Positions 46,323 through 57,700 of a DNA stretch of 64,000 bases are shown here, in pieces. The stretch's first letter is position 1. The number at the start of each line of letters is the position of its first letter. The notes under the pieces were generated by a model. The model searched no databases, was not told the DNA's origin, and saw nothing but the letters and a program-made list of their open reading frames with translations. The position numbers were made by a program, and so were the translations under genes. This DNA comes from Quercus robur (taxonomy: Eukaryota; Streptophyta; Magnoliopsida; Fagales; Fagaceae), in assembly GCF_932294415.1 (NCBI RefSeq), contig NC_065538.1, positions 26,561,957 to 26,625,956 of the forward strand, given 5' to 3'.

Positions 46323-47845
46323 CTAGTTAAGTGCAAAAATTAAAAAGTCCAAATCTAATTAGATTTCCAATTAAATATTAATTGGAATCTCACTTTACAC
46401 CACGTGTTCCATCATAATTTTAATTTTTATGTCAAGTGAATTATTGAATGTAAAAATTTAAGAGCCCAAAACCAATTAGACTCTATATTGGATTTCAATT
46501 GAAGTCCAATTTTGCGCGTCCATCTAATTTTTTGATTTTTGTGGCAAGTAAATTGTTGGGTGCAAAAATCAAAGAATCTAAATCCAATTAAATTCTAAAA
46601 TTTATATATATATATATATATAATGAGAAATCATTACATATTTTAGAAATGTATGATTTAAAAAAATGTGTAAGCTAATACCATGTATAATTTAAATTTC
46701 TTAAAAAAAAATGTATAATTTGAACCGTATAATTATGATTGTTTTTAATTGTATCCTTGCATATGCACAGAATACCTTATTCATAGTTGTGGAAATATTA
46801 TATTAATGTTAATAATGTCATTGACAATGATAGGAACATCACTCCAATCATAACTTGTTATTACGATAATAACAACATGAGGAATGTCATTTCACGATAT
46901 TTTCATAACATATTTTAAATTATATATTGTTATTGGTTATTGGACCTCAACACTAGTTAAATGCACAAATTAAAGAATCCAAATCTAATTATATTTCCAA
47001 TTAGATTTTAATTAGAATCTCAATTTTGCGCCACATGTCCCATCAAAATTTTAATTTTTGTGCCAAGTGAATTATTAAATGTAAAAATTGAAGAGCCCAA
47101 ATTCAATTAGATTCTATATTGGATTTCAATTGGAGTCTAATTTTGCTCGTCTATCTAATTTTTTGATTTTTGTGGCAAGTAAATTGTTGGGTGCAAAAAT
47201 TGAAGAATCTAAATCCAATTAAATTCTAAATTATATATATAATGAGAAACCATTAGATATTTTAGAAATGTATGATTTAAAAAAATGTGTAAGCTAATAC
47301 CATGTATAATTTAAATTTCTTAAAAAAAATGTATAATTTGAACTGTATAATTGCGATTGTTTTTAATTGTATTCGTGTATATGCACAGAATACCTTATTC
47401 ATAATTGTGGAAATATTGTATTAATGTTAATAATGTCACTGACAATGATAGGAACATCACTCCAATCATAACTTGTTATTACAATAATAACAACATAAGG
47501 AATGTCATGTCACCATATTTTCATAATATATTTTAAATTATATATTGTTATTGGTTATTGGACCTCAACACTAGTTAAATGCAAAAATTAAAGAGTCCAA
47601 ATCTAATTAGATTTCCAATTAGATTTTATTTGGAATCTCAATTTTGCGCCACGTATCCCATCAAAATTTTAATTTTTGTGCTAAATGAATTATTGAGTGT
47701 AAAAATTGAAAAGCCCAAATCCAATTAGATTCTATATTGGATTTCAATTAGAGTTCAATTTTGCTCATCCATCTAATTTTTTTATTTTTGTGGCAAGTAA
47801 ATTGTTGGGTGCAAAAATTGAAGAATCTAAATCCAATTAGATTCT

Positions 47846-47877
<32 letters not shown>

Positions 47878-48195
47878 ATGAGAAATCATTACATATTTTA
47901 GAAATGTATGATTTAAAAAAACGTGTAAGCTAATACCATATATAATTTAAATTTCTTAAAAAAAAATGTATAATTTGAACTATGTAATTATGATTGTTTT
48001 TAATTGTATCTGTGTATATGCACAGAATATTTTATTCATAATTGTGGAAATATTATATTAATGTTAATAATGTCACTGACAATGATAGGAACATCACTCC
48101 AATCATAACTTGTTATTATGATAATAACAATGTGAGGAACGCTATGTCACGATATTTTCTTAATAAATTTTAAATTATATATTGTTATTGGTTAT
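46323..48195. repeat. Three tandem copies of a 620-630 bp repeat
   Basis: GGACCTCAACACTAGTTAA recurs near 46312, 46942 and 47560. Each copy has TCCAATTAGATT-type and GTGTAAGCTAATACCATGT segments shared with 29405-30329, plus a longer block with ATAGGAACATCACTCCAATC and TATATTGTTATTGGTTATT. By eye the copies are about 90% alike. They are probably amplified from a Helitron-like element. Confidence 0.82.
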
Positions 48196-48688
48196 TATGA
48201 GTTAAAAAAAAAATTTAAATTATGAATTTAAATTAGAATTAATAACAATTTATCACATATAATTTATTATAAAAATATTGTAAAAATATTATAAACGTAG
48301 CACTGGCTCAACAAATATTGCTAAATTTAGTTGTCATTATCATTCATTTTGATTTTAACCTTTCAGTTTCTAAAAAGAATTAAAAAAAATTTCGTATAAG
48401 GTGTGGAAAATGCAAATAAAGTACAAACAGTTCCATGTACACCGATGTCAACGGTTGTGATCTACTAAACTACTGAACATATTTACAAAGTTAAAAATCG
48501 TACGGACTAAATTAAAGGAGGTACCATAACATAGTACAAGTAGTTGTATTATAGCACAACCTCAAAGCCTAGTGCTCCAAATCCGATTGTCCCCAAAGCA
48601 TCTTGAAATACGACTTACGAGGCGTGCTTCAAATCAAAATACCTCGTAGGTCTTTTTTGTTTAGGATTCTCAGCGATCTCTTCTTTCT
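48196..48688. other. Upstream region of BRCC36
   Basis: AT-rich at first, then less so from about 48540. It holds the likely promoter and 5' leader, but no clear TATA box, as is common for housekeeping genes. Confidence 0.4.
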
Positions 48689-48714
48689 CTGTCTGTCTGT
48701 CTGTCTGTCTGTCT
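48689..48714. repeat. (CTGT)n microsatellite in 5' leader
   Basis: Six or so CTGT units about 45 bases before the start codon, followed by a GA-repeat at 48740-48753. Confidence 0.9.
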
Positions 48715-48755
48715 TCCTCCAAAATTTTCTTTCTTTTTGGAGAGAGAGAGAGAAA

Positions 48756-51700
48756 ATGTCTTTAACATGTGTGAAAATGTCAGAAGAAGTGTGGTTAACA
48801 TGTCTGACTCATGCATTGTCCACAGAGACCGAAGAGATCATGGGCCTTCTTCTTGGTGATATTGAGGTTCGTTCTTTCTTGCCCATTTTTCAATTTTTCA
48901 ATTTTTTTGGGTTATGTATGTGTTTTTGTGTGTGTGCTGTGCTCAGAGTTTAAATTGCTTGGTGGGTTTGGAATTTGTGTGACTTGGGTTGATTTCTGAA
49001 ATGGGTTTTTGGAATTCTAGTCTTGTTTTGGATTCTATGTGGGGTAATGTTGAATTGGACTGTTGGGTGTTTGCGGAATTTGTGAATGAGAACTGTACCT
49101 TTTGTTGTTTGGCAGGAAAAAACTGCATTAAAAAAAAAAAAAAAGAGAACTATTTTTAATATGTTTGAGAACATGACTGTAAATGAAGTGGAGAGAGATT
49201 TGGGTTACTGGGTTCTTCAAATTTTAGTTCAGTCTTGATTTCAATATATGCTTGTATGGAATTTTACGCTTACATGAAAAATGTGGTGTTCAAACTTCTG
49301 GGTGTAACTAGAAATTGTATGTGTAGTTAAAAATTCAGACTTGGGACTTGCTTAGAGTTAATTTCATAACTCTATTTTATGTGTTCTTTTTTTTTTTTTT
49401 TATGGGATATTTTACATGTTCTTGATTGGCTATGCGAATGATGATTTTTGTCTCACATACTCATTTGGTTATTTTCTAATGTTTATATGGTTAAAATCTT
49501 GGCTAACACCTTTAATGAAAGGATCTCCATTAATATTTATACGAAGAAGTTTCTCCATTAGAGGAAAAAAATCATGTATAGAAGTAGGTGACTGCAGCTT
49601 TCATGCTAAATTTTGCTAACCAATCAGTGTATTGGCTTGCTTTTCTATATTTTTGCAATATACATAATGTGCTTGCTCCACCTCTGATAGCATTTGGGTT
49701 TAGTCGAGTTTGAATCCGATACACTTTTCTATCCCATCTGAATTCGCGTGCCTCATTGACAATGGTCTGCTTAAGGACATTCATGATTCATGTTTCGTTC
49801 TATCAAGACAATGGGGTAGAATACTAGGTTTCTTATACACTCGGAAATCCATTCCATTGTAGGGCCTCCTTTAGTGCCATCCTGTCCTGCCAACCACAGT
49901 CTTGGCCCTCCACTTTGATCTCGAACTTCTAGATGTCAAGCTCTAGTGATCGGGTGCCTCTGTGTTGGGTTTGTTATTGCATGATGTGACTGAAGTTTGG
50001 TGAAAATTATAGGTGGAACTTCCTCAGTGATTTGGCCTGAGGATTTGAAGGGATCTCCAAATATATGATTTCTGGATCTTCAAATATCATTGACTTGCTC
50101 CTTCAGTTCCATCAGCATGTTGATTTCTGCATCTGGCAGAGGTCTATCTTAAAATATGAGATTTTCTCTGTTGGAGAATTTACAACTCTTATTTAATCAA
50201 TATTTAATGATTCTTAATCATTTTCAGCATTCTTTAATCAATAATAATGTTTCTGACTATGTTACCAAAAAAATGTTTCTGATTATAATTTTGGGCATTT
50301 ATTTTTCTGTAGACAAATGGTGCATTTAAGTCTTTCTAATTGTATGATCCACAGATGATGGATCCGGATCTATGAATTTTTGAATTGGCAGGATTCAAAA
50401 GTGTTGTGAGTTAAAGATGCATTAATTTAATATGGGTTTGTTAATTGATGTTTTATTTTTGTTTCTGTTTCCTACTTTCCTTTCTAGTTTTTCAATTTTT
50501 GTCTGGTGTTTTTATGTTTATGATAACTTTAATTCTGATGTTGGGAATTTCAGTACTCTAAGAATGGGAGTGTAACTGCACTAATTTGGGGAGCGTCACC
50601 TCAAACAAGATCTGATCGGCGAAAGGACCGTGTGGAGACTAATCCTGAACAGTTGGCTGCTGCATCAGCTAAGGCTGAGATATCCTTAATTCTTCTTTAT
50701 GTGCTTAATCCATCTGCTTCAAATTCTTTGTTTCATAGCCTTCATATATATACCCCTTCTGGTTTTCAAACTTGGTATTGATGATCAGCAAAACTATCTG
50801 TGGCTTTTTTCCCATGAGTACCATATAATGACATTATCTAATGATATGTAATTTTGAAAAATGTTTTATCCAAAAGGAAAAATGGCTTTGTAATTCATCA
50901 GATGAGCTCTGCCTTTATTATCTGGTCAATCTCCGCCACCCCCCCCTCCCCCCCCCCCCCCGCAAAATAAAATTTTCCTGGTCAATCATGCAAACACGAT
51001 TTGCTAAAAAATGGAAGAGCCATTTTGGAATATTGGCTCCATGCATGCTATGGGAATGACCTTCACATTTTATGTGACATTGTGCACTTAACCCTAGAGC
51101 ACAGAATGAGCACATTGGTTGGAAGAACAACAAGAGTAATTGGGTGGTATCATTCACATCCTCATATTACAGTTCTTCCTTCTCACGTTGGTAAGTGTTG
51201 ATTATCTACAACATTTTCTTGATTTTATTTCTTTCAATCTTGCAATCCATTATGTTTGATGTAATTAAGAAGTTTTGATATTTGAATTTTGTTTTGCTGA
51301 TTGACATAGATAATTTCTGTTATTGCATTATTTTTAGATGTCCTTTTTAATATGTGGATTGCTGAAACAGAGATGTTAACTAAGGTCCATCTACAATTTC
51401 CATCAACATCTAAGCAAAAAACAACAAAAAGATGATATTATAACAAAATATCCTAGCATAGGAAAACTGTTGTATATGTTTTCCTATTATGTCCTTTATA
51501 CAACATGAGAGTTGTGCTTTCCTCTAAATGAAAAGGAAGTTGATACTTATCCTATAACTACTTTCTACCATAGTATTTCAAGTCAGTAGCCAAGCTTTTT
51601 TTTTTTTTTTTGATAAGTAATAAGGATTTATTGATAACGAAAAGAGAGGGACCTGTGCAAAACCTGTGCAACTAACAGACTTCTTAACATAATCAACACA

Positions 51701-54700
51701 CTTACTCAAAATCAAACATCCAACAATTGAATCTTTGATTATGGGTGGAGTTGCAGTTGTTTTAGGTTTAGCTGGCTAGCAGTAGAACAGAACAGAGTTA
51801 AGGAATATTTTAAGGGTAAAAGGTTTTGGGGACCATGGGAATCATGGAACACTAGTTGGAGGAAGGAAACTACTGTATCTTTTGGAGCATTTTCTCACTA
51901 TAATAATACAAGGCTGTTACGATATGTAGTTTCTGGCTGACTTACATGAGTACTGATGCCTATTATAGGTTTAATTATATTTCTTAACGTACTTATCTAT
52001 AATAACAAAAAAGTGCATTAAGGAAAAGTGTTGAAACAATGCATCGCATTCTTAGAATAGCAAAAGACATTAAAAATCAAGAATATGATAGGGTGTCAAC
52101 AAAGCAGGAAAAGCCCTAAGAAATTAAAGATATGCAGTGTGATAAACTAAGAAAGGGGGGGGGGGGGGGGGGGGGGTAGGGGGTGGGGGAGGGAATTGCA
52201 AGTAGGGGGAGTTGTTGCGCTTTATATGGGATTGTTGGGACCCAACCAAAAGACATCTTAGGTGGGAGGTGAGGGAGAACAAAATCCTGATTGAGTCCCA
52301 CATGGCTCAGGTAGAGGGAGTTGTTGTGCTTTATATGGAGGCTTTAAACTCTAATTGGTAAGAAGCCTTTTAAAACCTTGAGGGATGAAACTGTGTGTCA
52401 CTCCCAAAGAGGAAAATATCTTGCTAGTGATGAGTTAGGGTGTGACAGCAAGCCTCTTTCTCTAGTTGGCGGCCAATGAGAGGTAGTGGTGCAATATCAC
52501 TTTAGAAACTAGATGCTCCAACATTAGTTGGTTGCCCAAGTTTATAGAGAAGAGTTGTAAATAGTCTTGAAACAAAGGATAATCTGAGCTTTTAACTAGG
52601 CTTTGTTTGGCAAATGGCTCTACCAGTTTGGGCAGAAGGTAACCATCAATGGCAACTGGTTATTGCTGTAAAATACAAGGAAGACTGGGATAGTGGACTA
52701 CGAAGGTAGTCAGAAGTACTCATAGATGCAGCCTCTGGCTGAGCATTACGGCAGACTAGGAGAGATTTGCGGGTTACATTTAATATGTGGTTGGGGATGG
52801 CTTTAGACTAAAGTTCTGGCATGATATATGGTCTGGGATTCAACTTTTGAGGTAGTTTTATCCAAAAATGTATTCTATTGCTCTAGACAAGGACGGTTCT
52901 GTTCATTCATATTTGGAGATAGTAAATGCTGATACAATCATGGAAAATTCATTTTGTATGAACTTTCAATGATTTGTTGTTTGATGCTTTGTACCCTAAT
53001 ATACCAAGCGGTGAGGGTTAAAACTTAAAAAATGTTTTAGATGGAGGTTGATGAGTAATGGTAAGTTTGATGTTTGATCTTACCATAAGGCCTTAATAGT
53101 TTTCAATGGGGTAAACATTCCTTCGAAGAGCATCAAATGTTGCTCCTAAGAAGGCAACATTCTTAGTTTGGACAGCAAAATGTGGAAAGAATCTTACTGG
53201 TGAGAATCTTATTAGGAGAGGTATAATGGTAGTGAACTGGTGTTGCATGTGTAAGCAATGTGGTGAGACCATGGATCACTTGTTATTGCATTGCGTGGCT
53301 GCCTCCCATGACCTCTCCCAGACTTTGCAAAAAGAGGGAGCTTTGTGCATTGGGTATGACTTTTTAGTATTTCCTATGTTTGAAGTTCATTGGGTAATGC
53401 CTAAGAGAGTTTCAGAAGTACTTTTTGGTTAGAAGAATTGGTCTGATAAACATGGTAGCTCCTTTGCTTGGAATATAGTTTCCCTATTCTGATGTAGGCA
53501 ATATGGAGGGAAAATAATAATTGTATTGTTAATGATGTGGAGGTCTTAGTTATTGAGTGAAAATCTTTGTTTGAGTGGTTTTGTATCCTTGGCACTAGCA
53601 ACATTTGCTTGTAGATTTTTTAAATTCAATACCTTTTAGATTATAATTCTTTGTCTTTGTAATTCTTTACGATAGTTTTATGCATACACCATGAGTACAT
53701 AAAGCTATTCCCTTATCAATTACAGTTATTAAAATAAAAAGGATAATCTGAAAGATTAGAATTCTCAATGTCCAATACCCTTGTATTAATGTAGTTCAAG
53801 TGCACTGGTAGTTCTTTCCCTTGAAACCTTACCCATCCAATTTTCTTATCACCACTTCCATCTACAACTTTTCAAATAACCATCCTACCTTTCTGCTTCA
53901 CAATTTTTAGAACTATATGTGAACCATCACATCTATACTACATACTTACCCTTCTATTTTATAACCAATGTAAAAGAATGATGCCTGATTTGCATCTCAG
54001 GTCTATGGTTTTCTAATTCACCTTGTTTATGATTATATTAACCTATGCTTTTGAAGAGTTGAATTGTGGAATGATTTTCTACTAATCCATTAATTCTCAT
54101 GTCTAGATATCAGATGTAGAATTGCTTATCATTAGACATGCTGTTGTTATTTTTGGTCACTGGAAATTAATTATCATTATGCTTTCTACTACTTTTGCAG
54201 ATGTGCGGACTCAAGCGATGTATCAACTTCTAGATGCTGGGTTTATTGGACTGATATTTTCCTGTTTTAGTGAAGATGCAAACAAGGTATATTTGATATA
54301 CATGGTATTCAGGATGTAGCCCTGTAAACCTGTTTGTTTGTCATACTTATGTGGAGTAATTTTAGGTTGGAAGAATCCAGGTCATTGCTTTTCAGTCCTC
54401 AGATGGGAAGCAGAATAATGTGTCAAGACCTATATCTCTTTCTCCTGTAAATAGAAGTTCAGTTATAGATCTTGAATCATCTTTAAGTTCCTCAGAAAAT
54501 TTATCAGCAAGATCTGGCTCTGGAAGGGCAGAGAGCCCTGAACTAGACACTGGTGATTCAAGAACAGCTGCAGCAAATAAGGTAAAAAATAAGCTTCTTT
54601 AAGTGGAACTTAAAATTTGACGTATTTCTTGATCTGGGCAATGGAGCTCTAACTATAGAAATGTTTTTGCAAAAATGTTAGATATTTAAAATGACGGTGG

Positions 54701-57700
54701 ATTACATATTTGCTTCATGCTTACATTTTGCGGAAGTGGATGAACATTTGAAGAAAAAGGGGTTTCTTGTGCAGAGTTTTGTTCTCTGCGTGACTATGTT
54801 TCAGTTGTATAGTGCATAAATAATATCATGAGTCTCTCAGACATTTCCATCATTTAATTTTATGTGTAAAACTAGGTTTTATGCCCTTGTTGCAGATATC
54901 TAGTGGCCTATGTATCTAGCAATTCCTAATACTCTCTCTCTGTCTCATTTTTTTCTAATTTTTTTTAAAAATATTTTTTTATAAGTAAGCTTTGGTCCCA
55001 TGGGGAGGGGGAAGGGGAGATTCGAATTAGTGACCTCCGCTTCATGAGGCGTGGTCCCCAGCCAATTGTGCTGCCCCTTGAGGTTTCTTATCTTATGACT
55101 TCATATATACAACACTGGTGTGGCAATGTTTTAGTATCATTTTAATGAGTTTGTTTGATTGTATGGTTAACCAATAAAGCTGGGGTACTTTTTTATCTGG
55201 GGCAAAGTACACAAAACCCCCTTGTGGTTTATTTGTAAAACATGAAACCTCCCTGAAGTTTCTAATGTAACATTTAACCACCTTGTGATATTGTTTTATG
55301 TGTAAATCGTTAAACATCTGTTAAAATAATGGTGAGTTTATTTTAGACTCTGCACTTGTATCGCTAATCTTTTAGCTTTCTTTTCTTTCTTTTGTTTCTT
55401 TCTATTTTTCAAATCTCTGTATACTTCTTGTATATGCTTTTCCAATATTAATAAATTACAATTACTTATCAAAAAAATAAATGGTGAGTTGCTCATGTAA
55501 GGACACATGCCCATATTTAGAGTTGCATTTTTCATGTAAAGCAATAAAACAGGGGGTTTATAGTAAAAAACTAATGGTTTACACATAAAACAATTCCATA
55601 TGGGAGTTAAGTGTTACACCCAAAACCTCAAGGGGCTTTTGTGTTATTTGAGGAAACTACGAGGGGATTTTGGTGTATTTTTCCCTTTTATATAAGAAAA
55701 TAAAGAATGCATTCCTAAACAAACAGAGATGCATACCTGAGATAAGTTTTCAAAATTTATCCAGTTACAAGTTCTTCACAAATTTTAGGAGTATTGGTTA
55801 TAATCACAGTCTATCTTATCTTCCTTAGATTATTATGTGTAATGAGTCAACCTATTTTGGTAAAATCATTCAGGGGTACTACTATTGCAATGTTGCCTCT
55901 TTTGTTGAATTGAACCTGCTTTGGATGAGAGTAACTGTCTCTCTTCCACTTTCTCTTCCCTGCTATCTTCCTATCACCTTTAAATAGAATTGTAGTAAAT
56001 AATAATGAAACTATATAATTTTGCTAGATATTGCTTTTTATCCAAACTTCTTGTTCTTAGGTGCACATTGGCTAGGGAATGGAATGACACAAGTACATAT
56101 TTGAAAAGTGTTCACTTTAAATATTTAGCATATTTGAGATTCTCTGAAAGGATAAATTGCATTAAGAAACCCTGAACTTTATGCTGTTGTTCTAAACCCC
56201 CTTAACTTTTACTTTTCCCTGCCAATTTGGTGCAATGACTTTTGACACTGTACCAAGTAGACCCCCTCTGTCAATGCTCCATTCATTTGTCAATGGAGAG
56301 ATCACATGGCTCTTGTGTGCCTAAGAAAACATAATACCTCACTCACACTTCATATCATCACGAGTCCTAGCTCATTGTGATTTCAATTGATTTTGATTAA
56401 TGAAGTGAGCGAGGGATTTTAGTTTTTCTTAGGCATGTGAGAGCCATGTGATCTCTCCATTAACAAATGAATGGTACATTGTCAGAGGGAGTCTATTTGG
56501 TAGTGCCAAAGTTATCGTACCAATTTGGAACAAAAAAAAGGGTCAAGGGGATCTTTGTGCAATTCACCCATCTGAAATAGTGAAGTTTTGCTTTCTTTGT
56601 TGCTTTGTTTTACTGATGCTGAAATTGGAGTTAGTGTACTTAGGATGTCTGTGTGTGTGTGTGTGTTTAAATTTTTTTTTTTTTTTTTTTAAATTTTTTC
56701 AGTAATGGAATTTCATGAAAAAAAAAAGTGCAAAAAAAGCTATTCTAGATCATGGGGAGTATAGCCAATAGCAAAGGAAAAAAAAATTATATGTTAACAT
56801 TACTATAAATTGTTCAATTCCATGAAATTATACATTCAGTTAACATGATCTCTCCCTCTCTCCCCCCCCCCCCCCCCCCCCCTTTCTCTTCCTGTGTTTA
56901 TGGTTTATATGTGAGGCTGATACAGATTTTTCAATTGTCAACATATGCTATGAGTAATCATTTTATAATTGGCTAGGGTGGTGGAAGATCCTCGGAGTTG
57001 GGGGTTTTCTTTGCTAATGCAGATGCCAACTATCTAGGAAGAGAGAGGATGGGAGGAACCCACCGTGCTGACAGTTCAGACAACATCATTGTTGACATAG
57101 ACCCCATGGATATGTCAGAAAGTATGCAAGAAGCAATGCACCGTTCGAATTTGGAAATGAGGTATATATGAGTATGTACTTGATCACTTGGCATCTTTTT
57201 TTATTCTTACCTCAAGTACTGGTGTTTACAAACATAACAATGCTGTTCATTTGTTTAAAATGGTAGAGTTCTTTAAATATGCAGAAATTTTTTTGTTTGT
57301 CCATTACAAAGTCATGTCACATTCAAATTTGAACCTGTTAGATGAGAAATACATTTTTTTCCATTGTATATTATGCTATTTTTGTTCTTGGTACCTGTGA
57401 ATTCAAAATTTTAAAGCTGTCCTTGTCTACTATTTTCACTGTGCGAATGATTGGTGCCCCGGAATTTTCTTCCATGAAAGATAGTGGGGAATCAGGCATC
57501 CTGGTGCTTTGTCATATAGTTTAACCTATTGCTGAACTCCAGCTTTCTGCTGATCTACTCCCTTCAGATGTTTATAGAAAAGTAAAAGAGGACTCTGTGG
57601 ACATAAAATATTTGATTTTACTAACAGCTGCAATGGAGAATGAAACAAGAAACTTTGCTGCAGGAATGTCATACAAATCTTAGGTAGGGTTGAAATGGAG

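Noticed and set aside
48603..48755. Upstream ATG as the main BRCC36 start
   Set aside because: Family members begin MSLT...KMSEEVW, which matches 48756; the extension is kept only as a finding.
54582..54602. Continuation of the BRCC36 exon 5 frame to a stop at 54602
   Set aside because: A GTAAAA donor after AAATAAG and the in-frame exon at 56977 fit the family better.
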